A stretch of 64,000 nt of DNA from Ferrimonas futtsuensis DSM 18154 (GTDB taxonomy: Bacteria > Pseudomonadota > Gammaproteobacteria > Enterobacterales > Shewanellaceae), in contig NZ_AUGL01000007.1 of NCBI RefSeq assembly GCF_000422645.1, positions 181,620-245,619 of the forward strand, read 5' to 3'. The notes below the pieces were generated by a model. The model had not been told where the DNA came from. It saw only the letters and a program-made list of their open reading frames with translations, and did no database searches. The position numbers and the translations under genes are program-made. Numbering within the stretch: position 1 is the stretch's first letter; every line of letters begins with the position of its first letter. Shown here piece after piece: positions 36,078 through 44,357 of the stretch.

Positions 36078-37124
36078 ATGAAACTTCCATCTTCCAGCGC
36101 CACCAACCTGAACAAACCCAACCTGCGTCACTTCCTGAAAACCCAGGATTACACCAAGCAGGAACTGACCGACATCCTTGCCCTGATGGGGATGCTCAAG
36201 GACGCCCGTCGGGACAACGCCCTGCCCCAACTTTTCGCCGGTAAGACCCTGGCGATGATCTTCGAGCAGCCCAGCACCCGCACCCGGGTCTCCTTCGAAG
36301 CCGCCGCCACCCTGCTCGGCGGTCACGCCCAGTTCCTCAGCCCCAAGGACATTCATCTTGGCGCAAAGGAGTCTCTGGAGGACACCGGCCGGGTGCTGTC
36401 CCGCATGGCCGACATCATCATGGCCCGGGTGGACCACCACGACACCGTTGCTGGCCTGGCGGAGCACGCCACCGTGCCGGTGATCAACGGCCTGTGCGAC
36501 TGGCTGCACCCCACCCAGATCATGGCCGATCTGTTCACCATGCTGGAGCACCTGCCCTCCAACAAACAGCTCAGCGACCTCACCGTCACCTTCGTCGGCG
36601 ATGCCACCAACGTCTGCAGCTCACTGATGTTTGCCTGCACCAAGTTCGGCATGACCTATAAGCACATCTGCCCAGAGCGCTTCAAAGCCCCCGCCAAGTG
36701 GGTGGACATCGCCGAAACCAACTGCGCCGTCTCCGGGGGCAAGCTGGTGCTCACCGACGACATCAACCAGGTGGCCGGTTCCGACATCGTGGTGGCAGAC
36801 AGCTTCTACTGGTTCGGCCAGGAGGAGGAGAAGGAGATCCGCCTGAGCACCTTCATTCCCGAGTATGTGGTCACCCAGGAGCTGATGGAGAAAGCCGGCC
36901 CCGAGTCGATCTTCATGCACTGCCTGCCCGCCAACGACCAGCGCGAGTGTACCCGTGAGGTGATGGAGTCCGACCGCTCAGTGATCTTCGACGAGGCGGA
37001 GAACCGTCTGACCGCGCAGATGGCGCTGCTGGTCTACCTGACTCACAAGAACTTCTCCCAGCCAGACGAAGCCACCCGTGCCCGCCATCAGGAGAAGATT
37101 GGCGATTTCCTGGCAACCCTGTAG
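36078..37124 (+). CDS. ptcA: Putrescine carbamoyltransferase (aspartate/ornithine carbamoyltransferase family)
   Basis: A 348-residue transferase. It has the carbamoyl-phosphate site FEQPSTRTRVSFEAA, with Gln after the Glu as in putrescine enzymes, plus SLEDTGRVLSRM, DWLHPTQIMADL, FVGDATNVCSS and FMHCLPA. With agmatine deiminase, carbamate kinase and a matching antiporter beside it, the substrate is most likely N-carbamoylputrescine, which is phosphorolysed to putrescine and carbamoyl phosphate. Ornithine cannot be excluded. ATG 36078 has GAGGA 9 bases upstream; starts at 36042 (TTG, near GGAGGGG) and 36063 are alternatives adding up to 12 residues. Confidence 0.88.
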   Translation: MKLPSSSATNLNKPNLRHFLKTQDYTKQELTDILALMGMLKDARRDNALPQLFAGKTLAMIFEQPSTRTRVSFEAAATLLGGHAQFLSPKDIHLGAKESLEDTGRVLSRMADIIMARVDHHDTVAGLAEHATVPVINGLCDWLHPTQIMADLFTMLEHLPSNKQLSDLTVTFVGDATNVCSSLMFACTKFGMTYKHICPERFKAPAKWVDIAETNCAVSGGKLVLTDDINQVAGSDIVVADSFYWFGQEEEKEIRLSTFIPEYVVTQELMEKAGPESIFMHCLPANDQRECTREVMESDRSVIFDEAENRLTAQMALLVYLTHKNFSQPDEATRARHQEKIGDFLATL

Positions 37125-37143
37125 CCCTCATCCTGCCAGACTT

Positions 37144-37170
37144 GTCCCGGCCCATTGGCCGGGACCTTTT
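37144..37170 (+). terminator. Terminator after the carbamoyltransferase gene
   Basis: GTCCCGGCC (37144-37152) and GGCCGGGAC (37157-37165) form a 9-bp stem with a 4-base loop, followed by CTTTT. Confidence 0.85.
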
Positions 37171-37584
37171 GCCAACCTGCCTCGCTGGCATTGTCCATAC
37201 CCCATCAGCAATCCGACTCGGTCTCAAACAGATGGCCCTGATGCAGCTGCAACTTCATTAAGCTCTAACGTCACAGTAAGCAATCACCCAAGCGCCCCGG
37301 ATCACCATCCTCAACACCGGCCCAGGAGTATCCCTCCCTACGCCCTTTCAACTCAGAAACGATCCCTTACCCCGTCTTCCAGTCAAAAACTTAGCCCTTT
37401 GATGGCTGGCCGCCCCATTAAGGAGAATGAGACATCACCCACAATCCACCACATTGCCCCAAGACCACAGGGCACATTCCAATACACTGGTTGACGCAAT
37501 GCCTGGCTAGGGAAAGGCCCCGAAGAGTTCAAGGGGCACTCCTGCCCGCAAAGGAATCGGAATCAAGCAGAGGAGAGTGCTTCA
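37171..37584. other. Long leader before the second antiporter gene
   Basis: About 410 bases without a supported gene. A 27-codon His-rich frame begins inside AAGGAGAATGAG near 37429, but its Shine-Dalgarno is too close to the start. A good AGAGGAG lies before the GTG at 37585. No known riboswitch was recognised, and the 12-base agmatine-locus motif is absent. Confidence 0.4.
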
Positions 37585-39000
37585 GTGACCAAGGGAAAGC
37601 TGGGAAGCGGCGGCGTAGCGCTGTTTACCCTTTGTGCCGTGATTGGACTGGATACCCTGACTGCGGTGGCCTCCATCGGAGTGTGTGCCGTCGGATGGCT
37701 GCTTTTGACTCTGGTCCTGTTCGTCATTCCCTATGGCAAGATTACCTCGGAGCTGAGCACCACCTACCCCGGTCAGGGGGGGATCTACGAATGGGTCCAT
37801 CGTGCCTTTGGTCCCCGCTGGGCGGCCCGAACCTCCTGGCTCTACTGGATTAACGTCGGCCTGTGGATGCCTGCGGTGTACATTCTGTTTGCAGGCATAC
37901 TCACAGAGTTGTTTGCCCCAGAGCTGTCCCTTCACTGGCAGGTGGCCATCTGCATCGTACTGACCTGGCTGACGGTGTGGATCTGCAACCTGAGCGTGAA
38001 TATTGGCCTCTGGGTAACCAAGGTCTGTGCGTCCCTGAAGATGATGGTGATCTTTACCCTGGGGATTGGCGGATTCTGCTATGCCTATCATAACGGCATG
38101 GCCAACGAGCTGTCCCTGAACACCATCCTTCCATCTGCAAGCAACGTCTCCGCCTTCTTGCCAACCCTGGTGTTCAATGTGCTGGGATTCGAGTTAGTGG
38201 CCACTTTATCCAATGAGATGAAAGATGTCCGTGAGCTGCCCAGGGCGGTGTTCCTTGCCATTGGCATTACGGTCGCGCTCTATCTGTTCAGTACCCTGGG
38301 CATCCTGATGGCATTACCTGAGGGGGATGTGGGCCTGCTCTCCGGGGTCATAGATACCTTGAGAGTGCTGTTTGGTGACCTGCCCTCGGGCACGGTGATC
38401 GTCAAGATTGTTGGGGGCCTGACTCTGTTGACCCTGGTGGGCAACATGGTTGCCTGGACCATGGGCAGTTCGCGAGCCGCCGCCGAAGCCTCCTCCGAAG
38501 GAGAGCTGCCGAAACTGTTAGGGCGGATGTCCAAGCGTTACAACACGCCAATCGGGGCCAACACCCTGACAGGGATGGTCTCCACTGTGGTGATCATCAC
38601 TTATGCGGTGTTTGCCGACAGCGCGGACGACCTGTTCTGGTCAGTGTTTGCCTTCTCCTCATGCATCGCACTGTTGCCCTATCTGATGATGCTTCCTGCA
38701 CACGTCAGATTGAGGCAGGACGATCCCGACAGAGAACGGCCATACCGGGTAGCCGGCGGCCTCTGGGTACAAAAAGCCATGGTCGCGCAATGCCTGCTGG
38801 TCATTCTGCTGGCCATCGTCCTGTTTATCTTTCCTGAACTGAGCCAATTCAGCGTCGACTGGCGCTACAGTGCACCTGTCATGGTCGGGGTCATCGCCAC
38901 CCTGGTCATAGGTGAAATGCTGGTCAAGCGCCCCCTGAGCCAGGCAACCGGGTATACCGAGGCTCAATCCCCCCTGGGACAAGGTGGTAACGCCATCTAG
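37585..39000 (+). CDS. Second APC-family antiporter, paralogue of AguD
   Basis: A 471-residue transporter with about 12 transmembrane helices, nearly collinear with the antiporter at 32618-34018. Shared blocks include CAVIGLDTLTAVASIG, SELSTTYPGQGGIYEWV, RWAARTSWLYWINVGLWMPAVYI and NMVAWTMGSSRAAAEA. The start is GTG at 37585 behind AGAGGAG. Duplication followed by specialisation is likely: one copy may exchange agmatine/putrescine and the other a related cation or amino acid. It has its own leader after a strong terminator, so it is transcribed separately. Confidence 0.85.
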   Translation: MTKGKLGSGGVALFTLCAVIGLDTLTAVASIGVCAVGWLLLTLVLFVIPYGKITSELSTTYPGQGGIYEWVHRAFGPRWAARTSWLYWINVGLWMPAVYILFAGILTELFAPELSLHWQVAICIVLTWLTVWICNLSVNIGLWVTKVCASLKMMVIFTLGIGGFCYAYHNGMANELSLNTILPSASNVSAFLPTLVFNVLGFELVATLSNEMKDVRELPRAVFLAIGITVALYLFSTLGILMALPEGDVGLLSGVIDTLRVLFGDLPSGTVIVKIVGGLTLLTLVGNMVAWTMGSSRAAAEASSEGELPKLLGRMSKRYNTPIGANTLTGMVSTVVIITYAVFADSADDLFWSVFAFSSCIALLPYLMMLPAHVRLRQDDPDRERPYRVAGGLWVQKAMVAQCLLVILLAIVLFIFPELSQFSVDWRYSAPVMVGVIATLVIGEMLVKRPLSQATGYTEAQSPLGQGGNAI

Positions 39001-39223
39001 GCAGAACTTCCCCGCTCTGCGGTCCGGGCTCCGGCAGACAGAAAAGAGCGTTGTTTGACAAGGCCGAGCCTTAAACCGACAGCCATTGCTGCAGGCATCA
39101 GGGCTGGTCGTATGGAGAGAGGCAAAACAGGAAGGTGGCGGAGCTTTGCCGCACCTTCCTCGATGGATTGTCCTATGCGCCCGGGTCAGCCGGGTCTGGC
39201 GGACAGGCACTCACACCGGAGCC
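39001..39223. other. Convergent intergenic region
   Basis: About 220 bases between the second antiporter and the triple-RidA gene. Several GC hairpins are possible (for example GGTGGCGG/CCGCACC near 39133-39155) but none has a T run. No gene is supported. Confidence 0.35.
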
Positions 39224-40489
39224 TTAACGCTTTGGAGGCGTGCCTTCTGCATTGGAGACCACGGCATCGATCTGCACCAACGCCCCCATTGAAATCTCGC
39301 GGACGCCAATGACGGTTCTTGACGGCAGGTCCTCCTTGAAATACTTGGTGTATACGCCATTAACAACATCAATATCGGCGATATTTTTCAGTTGGATGTT
39401 GATCTTCACCACATCGTCCATAACGTGGTCGACACTCTCCACAATGGTTTTGATGTTCTCAAGACACTGTGTTGCCTGAGCCGCGACATCTCCGGCAACC
39501 AACTTCCCGCTTTGAGGGACCACGGGCAGTTGCGCCGAGATATGGTTGTAGTGGGAAAATGCCACAGTTTGGGTCGAATAATCAGACAGGGGCGCTTCCA
39601 CACTGTTGTTCGCCCGAATGACGATGCCATGACGATCTTCGACGGCTTGAGGCGGTGTCCCATCTCCATGGGAAACCACCGCGTCGATCTGGACCAGGGC
39701 GCCCATCGGCAGGGCGGACGCCGCCACCACCGTCCTCGCTGGCACATAGGCTGCCGCCCTGGCAATGGCGGAATCAGGGAAAAACGCCGTATAGGCTTCG
39801 TTGACTGCATCGATGTCGGACAGGTTCTTCAGGAAAATATTCACTTTGACAATGTCATCAAATGGCACATCAATACTCTCCAGAATGGTTTTAATGTTCT
39901 TTAAGCACTGCTCGGTCTGTTGCCGAATACCGCCGGAGACAAGCTGCCCGCTCTTAGGATCTATGGGCAACTGAGCCGAAATGTTGTTGTAGTGAGAGAA
40001 GGCCACACTTTGAGTGGACACCGAACAAAGTGGCGCATTGGCGGTTCCCCTGGCCAGTTTTATCAGGTTACAAGGTTCCTGGCCCGGGGTGCCTTCGCCA
40101 TTGGAAATGAGTGCGTCCATCTGGACCAGGGCATCACTCATGGGCAGATCATTGACGGCAGCCGTGGTGCGAACCGGAAGATAGCTGCCAAAGAAATCAC
40201 TGTAAGCTTCGTTGACCAGGTCAAGAGAGCCGATGTCTTTTAGGAAGACATTAATCTTCACGACATCTTCCATAACATGACCAATACTCTCGACGATAGC
40301 CTTAATATTTTTCAGGCACTGCTTGGCTTGAGCCTCCACACCACCGATAACAATTTCACCCGTCTTTGGATCAACCGGAAGCTGAGCCGAAAGATTATTG
40401 TAGTGAGAAAAAGCAACAGTTTGAGTAGATGAAAAATACTTAGGAGCAGCCTTTGTATTTCTGGAAACCTTTATTATTCCTTCACTCAT
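39224..40489 (-). CDS. Protein of three fused RidA (YjgF/YER057c) domains
   Basis: A 421-residue protein made of three similar RidA domains (about 1-132, 140-285 and 290-421). Each repeats STQTVAFSHYNN-like, ISAQLP-DPKSG-like and QCLKNIKTI-ES blocks. Single RidA proteins are ~130-residue trimers that hydrolyse reactive enamines/imines; here one chain could form the whole trimer. Each domain keeps the carboxylate-binding Arg (PVRTTAAV, PARTVVAA, PSRTVIGV). ATG 40489 has GGAGGA at 9 bases; an upstream ATG at 40513 is a weaker option. An operator-like 12-mer shared with the agmatine locus lies about 310 bases upstream. Confidence 0.9.
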   Translation of the reverse strand: MSEGIIKVSRNTKAAPKYFSSTQTVAFSHYNNLSAQLPVDPKTGEIVIGGVEAQAKQCLKNIKAIVESIGHVMEDVVKINVFLKDIGSLDLVNEAYSDFFGSYLPVRTTAAVNDLPMSDALVQMDALISNGEGTPGQEPCNLIKLARGTANAPLCSVSTQSVAFSHYNNISAQLPIDPKSGQLVSGGIRQQTEQCLKNIKTILESIDVPFDDIVKVNIFLKNLSDIDAVNEAYTAFFPDSAIARAAAYVPARTVVAASALPMGALVQIDAVVSHGDGTPPQAVEDRHGIVIRANNSVEAPLSDYSTQTVAFSHYNHISAQLPVVPQSGKLVAGDVAAQATQCLENIKTIVESVDHVMDDVVKINIQLKNIADIDVVNGVYTKYFKEDLPSRTVIGVREISMGALVQIDAVVSNAEGTPPKR

Positions 40490-41086
40490 ATTCTCATTCC
40501 TCCGATTAGACATGATTCCTATATGCCATTGATTTTTGGTCACTTATGGCGAGGGTGCAGCAACGCTGCCCCAGCCTTAACACATAGAGTTCCCAAGCAC
40601 CCAAAGATAAACCCAAGGCATTGATAGATATAATTATTTAACTATTTTGTTGAGTCATTCCCCGGCGGGAAAACATGATTTAATCAGTAAGAGAAAAGCG
40701 GTACTTTGAGCTGCGTCATTTATCGATTTCTTCAAAGGCTCCACCAACCTCTGCGTGTCCCAGTTCACAAACTTTGATTATTCGACTGCTTTTTTTCGAT
40801 AATTGATTTAAGTCATTGATTATGATCTCCAGCTGTATACGGCACAGACAGCTGTTCCGGCATGGAACGAAGCGACGTTTAACGCCTGGTATCTTGATTT
40901 CTCAGTTAAAGGGCTGGTGCTCAGGCGAGGGAGTGACTTCAAATCCCAAGGCTCAGGATGCAGTCAGTAATACCGTCGACTGTCCACAAGTCACTTGTCC
41001 CTGATAAGCGTTCGTTTACAAAGAAAACGGCTCTGAATCGCCCGGAGCTTCATTCCCAACCCAGAGTCGTTTCCCTCAAAGACGAC
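40490..41086. other. Upstream region of the triple-RidA gene
   Basis: About 600 bases without a convincing gene; a 62-codon plus-strand frame (40816-41004) looks random. It holds CGATAATTGATT at 40797-40808, identical over 12 bases to the agmatine-locus operator candidate. AT-rich stretches around 40,610-40,700 probably include the promoter. Confidence 0.45.
40797..40808. promoter_or_regulatory. Third copy of the agmatine-locus 12-mer
   Basis: CGATAATTGATT, exactly the core of the inverted pair at 34171-34183 and 34256-34268. Its presence before a gene 6.5 kb away suggests a shared regulator. Confidence 0.5.
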
Positions 41087-41116
41087 AAAACCGGGCACTA
41101 GGCCCGGCTTTGTCGT
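41087..41116 (-). terminator. Terminator of the pst-phoU operon
   Basis: On the minus strand GCCGGGC...GCCCGG is followed by TTTTGTC, about 20 bases after phoU. Stem arms are 41102-41107 and 41091-41096. Confidence 0.85.
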
Positions 41117-41135
41117 AGAGGAGGGTACTGCCGAA

Positions 41136-41843
41136 TTAGCCCAGCAGGTCTTCCATATCCTCGGTGTCCATGTGGCGCACGTCCTTACCCTTGACGAAGT
41201 AGATGACGTACTCACAGATGTTCTGACAGCGGTCACCGATCCGCTCCAGGGCTCGGGCCGCCCACATGACATCCAGAATGCCGGGAATAGAGCGGGGATC
41301 CTCCATCATGAAGGTCATCAGCTGACGAAACACCGCCTCAAACTCCTTGTCCAGCTTACGATCCTCCTTGTGCAGGCGGAACGCGGCATCGATGTCCATG
41401 CGGGCGAAGGCATCCAGGGTATCGTGCAGCATGCGGGCGGAGTGACGGCCCATGGCTTCCATGGAGACCAGCATCCCCTTGCGGTTGCCTTCGTTGTTCT
41501 CGATCACCGCCTTGGCCACCCGAACACAGGCATCACCGATGCGCTCCAGATCGGCGGTGGTCTTGGAGATGGCCAGGATCAGGCGCAGGTCAGAGGCGGC
41601 GGGCTGACGTTTGGCGATGATGCGGGCACACTCTTCGTCGATGGTCACCTCCATGGAGTTGATCTTGCGATCGGCACTCACCACCCTGCGAGCCAGTTCG
41701 CCGTCACCGCTTTGCAGAGCCTCCAGGGCATCGTTCAGTTGCTGCTCCAGCAAACCGCCCATGGCCATCACTTGGCTGCGAACATCCTCCAGTTCCACGT
41801 TGAACTGGCCGGAGATGTGTCTTCCCAGGTTGTTATTGTCCAT
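41136..41843 (-). CDS. phoU: Phosphate signalling protein PhoU
   Basis: A 235-residue cytoplasmic helical protein with two PhoU repeats, each carrying the metal-binding E/DxxxD pattern (for example VSADRKINSMEVTIDEECARII and MWAARALERIGDRCQNICEYVIY). It represses the Pho response by linking the PstSCAB transporter to PhoR. It is the last gene of pstC-pstA-pstB-phoU, as in many proteobacteria, with only 12 bases after pstB. Confidence 0.96.
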   Translation of the reverse strand: MDNNNLGRHISGQFNVELEDVRSQVMAMGGLLEQQLNDALEALQSGDGELARRVVSADRKINSMEVTIDEECARIIAKRQPAASDLRLILAISKTTADLERIGDACVRVAKAVIENNEGNRKGMLVSMEAMGRHSARMLHDTLDAFARMDIDAAFRLHKEDRKLDKEFEAVFRQLMTFMMEDPRSIPGILDVMWAARALERIGDRCQNICEYVIYFVKGKDVRHMDTEDMEDLLG

Positions 41844-41855
41844 CGGCTCTGATCC

Positions 41856-42683
41856 TTATCCGTAACGACCGGTAATGTAGTCTTCGGTCTTTTTCTTCGC
41901 TGGTGTGGTAAACAGGGTGTTGGTGTCACTGTACTCGATCAACTCCCCCATATACATGAAGGCGGTCTGATCGGACACTCGGGCGGCCTGCTGCATGTTG
42001 TGGGTCACGATCACCACGGTGAACTGGTCCTTGAGGGTATGAATCAGCTCCTCAATGGTCAGGGTGGAGATGGGATCCAGGGCCGAGGTGGGCTCATCCA
42101 GCAACAGGACTTCGGGCTGGATAGCGATGGCTCGGGCGATCACCAGACGCTGCTGCTGGCCACCGGAGAGGCCAAAGGCGTTGTCGTGCAGACGATCCTT
42201 CACCTCATCCCACAGGGCTGCGCCCTTGAGGGCGCGCTCTACCGCATCATCCAGTTCCCGTCGATTGTTGACTCCCTGCAGGCGTAGGCCGTACACCACA
42301 TTTTCATAGATGGACTTGGGGAAGGGGTTGGGGCGCTGGAATACCATGCCCACGTTGCGGCGCAGAGACGCCACATCCACGTGCTTGCCGTAGATGTCGT
42401 CGTCATTGAGCAGAATCGTCCCCTCGACCCGACAGCTGTCCACCAGATCGTTCATCCGGTTCAGGCAGCGCAGCAGGGTGGACTTGCCGCACCCTGAGGG
42501 ACCGATGAAGGCGGTCACCTGATTACGGGGAATCTTCATGGTAATGCCGGACAACGCCTGCTTGTCACCGTAGAAGAGATTCAGGTTGTTGATGTCAAAC
42601 GCGGTCATCTCAGGCGACAGCTGTTTCAGATCCAGCGGCGCCGAGGATTTGTTCAGGGTTTCAATAGCAATCATCTTGGTCAT
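41856..42683 (-). CDS. pstB: Phosphate ABC transporter ATP-binding protein
   Basis: A 275-residue ABC ATPase with Walker [13 protein letters not shown]-loop [17 protein letters not shown], signature [14 protein letters not shown], Walker [13 protein letters not shown] and switch His in [16 protein letters not shown] and the strict '[19 protein letters not shown]' region are diagnostic for PstB. It powers phosphate import through PstA/PstC. ATG 42683 is 6 bases after the pstA stop; an ATG three codons further in is possible. Confidence 0.96.
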   Translation of the reverse strand: MTKMIAIETLNKSSAPLDLKQLSPEMTAFDINNLNLFYGDKQALSGITMKIPRNQVTAFIGPSGCGKSTLLRCLNRMNDLVDSCRVEGTILLNDDDIYGKHVDVASLRRNVGMVFQRPNPFPKSIYENVVYGLRLQGVNNRRELDDAVERALKGAALWDEVKDRLHDNAFGLSGGQQQRLVIARAIAIQPEVLLLDEPTSALDPISTLTIEELIHTLKDQFTVVIVTHNMQQAARVSDQTAFMYMGELIEYSDTNTLFTTPAKKKTEDYITGRYG

Positions 42684-42689
42684 CTCGGC

Positions 42690-44357
42690 TTAGTGTTCCA
42701 AGGAACGGAATTTTTCACGAAGGTGGTTACGTACGCCAATGGCGGTCAGGTTCAGGGCAACGATCACGCTGACCAGCAGGAACGAGGTGGCGTACACCAG
42801 CGGTCGCGCCGCTTCCACGTTGGGACTCTGGAAACCGACATCATAGATGTGGAAGCCCAGATGCATAAATTTACGATCCAGATGGACATAAGGCCAGTTG
42901 CCATCCACCGGCAGGGTGGAAGCCAGCTTCACCACCCCCACCAGCATCAGCGGGGCGACCTCCCCTGCGGCGCGGGCCACCGCCAGAATCAGGCCGGTCA
43001 TGATCGCCGGACTGGCCATGGGGAGCACGATGCGCCACAGGGTTTCCGCCTTGGTGGCCCCCAGGGCCAGGGAGCCATGGCGTACCGCCGACGGGATTCG
43101 GGACAGGCCCTCCTCGGTGGACACGATCACCACCGGCAGGGTCAAAATCGCCAGGGTCAGCGCCGACCAGATCACCCCAGGGGTCCCGAAGGTGGGGTTC
43201 GGCAGCGCCTCGGGGTAGAACAGCTCATCCAGGGAGCCGCCCACCATGTAAACGAAGAAGCCCAGGCCGAATACGCCGTAGACGATGGAGGGCACGCCCG
43301 CCAGGTTGATCACCGCAATGCGAATCAGCTTGGTCAGGGCGTTCTTGGCGGCGTATTCATGCAGATACACCGCGGCAATCACCCCAAACGGGGTCACAAT
43401 CACCGCCATCAGCAGCACCATGAACACGGTACCGAAGATGGCCGGAAACACCCCGCCCTCGGTGTTGGCTTCACGGGGGTCATCGCTGACGAACTTGGCC
43501 ACGGCGTGCACCCAGTGCGCCACCTTGCCAGCGAAACCCAGCTCGTTGGGGAAGGCCACATCCAGCACACTGTCCATGGGCAGGGTGACCCGCTCACCAC
43601 GCATGTCACGCACCACCACATAGTCTTCGGCGGCCTTGTCGCGCAGGGCGAACAACGCCTCCTCCAGAACCTGGTACTCATCGTCCAGCTGCTGACGACG
43701 CTGGGTCAGGCCCGCCAAAGCCGCTTCGCTCAGGCCGTTGTTCAGCTCCAGCTTGCGCTGGTCCAGGCGCAGACGCTCCATCTCATAATTGATCCGGCCG
43801 ATGTCCACCTTCTGCAGCTCTTCCGCTTCATCATTGATCTCGGCGGCCTTGCCGATGGCCAGCAGCAACTGATCGTGAATGTCGGCACCGGTGTAGATCT
43901 GGCCGTTAAAGCTCAGCTCCACCGGGAAACCATAGAAGTTGCCATTCTTGTTGCGCTCGAATACCGCCACATCCACAGGCTGGGTGTCGGACCGAATCAA
44001 AGGCTCCAGTACCCAGCGAAAATCCAGAGGCACATACTCGCGGTTCCCTGTCTTGATCAGATAGCGGGTGACGTTTTCCTGGTCGCTCTTCAGCTCGATG
44101 CCGGATTGCAGCACGCGCTCCAGCGGCACCTGCTCCCGGTCGTAGATCTCACCAATGACGGTTTCAACCTGGCCGTTGGCCACTTCCAGCTCGAGCTGAT
44201 GAACCGGGGATGGCCAGAAGTAGACCAGGCCACGCCAGGCGATCATCAGCAACAGGCCCAGCACCGCAATCAAGCTGAGGCTGACCGAACCTGCGGTCAT
44301 CCAGATCCAGGGAGAGCCCGATTTAATCCACTTACCCATTGATTTGTTACCTTCCAT
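42690..44357 (-). CDS. pstA: Phosphate ABC transporter permease PstA, long form
   Basis: A 555-residue permease, about twice the E. coli PstA length. One N-terminal helix (about 22-42) is followed by a ~240-residue periplasmic insert with a helical coiled-coil part (EEGELQ-like helices near 190-240). The conserved PstA permease is C-terminal (AAVYLHEYA, GVPSIVYGVFGLGFFVYMV, GATKAETLWRIVLPMASPAIMTG). Long PstA proteins are known in Vibrio/Shewanella-type organisms. Its ATG overlaps the pstC stop (TAATG), showing translational coupling. Confidence 0.94.
   Translation of the reverse strand: MEGNKSMGKWIKSGSPWIWMTAGSVSLSLIAVLGLLLMIAWRGLVYFWPSPVHQLELEVANGQVETVIGEIYDREQVPLERVLQSGIELKSDQENVTRYLIKTGNREYVPLDFRWVLEPLIRSDTQPVDVAVFERNKNGNFYGFPVELSFNGQIYTGADIHDQLLLAIGKAAEINDEAEELQKVDIGRINYEMERLRLDQRKLELNNGLSEAALAGLTQRRQQLDDEYQVLEEALFALRDKAAEDYVVVRDMRGERVTLPMDSVLDVAFPNELGFAGKVAHWVHAVAKFVSDDPREANTEGGVFPAIFGTVFMVLLMAVIVTPFGVIAAVYLHEYAAKNALTKLIRIAVINLAGVPSIVYGVFGLGFFVYMVGGSLDELFYPEALPNPTFGTPGVIWSALTLAILTLPVVIVSTEEGLSRIPSAVRHGSLALGATKAETLWRIVLPMASPAIMTGLILAVARAAGEVAPLMLVGVVKLASTLPVDGNWPYVHLDRKFMHLGFHIYDVGFQSPNVEAARPLVYATSFLLVSVIVALNLTAIGVRNHLREKFRSLEH

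Noticed and set aside
37429..37512. 27-codon His-rich frame, possible leader peptide of the second antiporter
   Set aside because: The AAGGAG lies only one base from the ATG, too close to work, and the peptide shows no regulatory codon run relevant to the transporter.
40816..41004. 62-codon frame downstream of the operator-like 12-mer
   Set aside because: No Shine-Dalgarno and no protein-like pattern.
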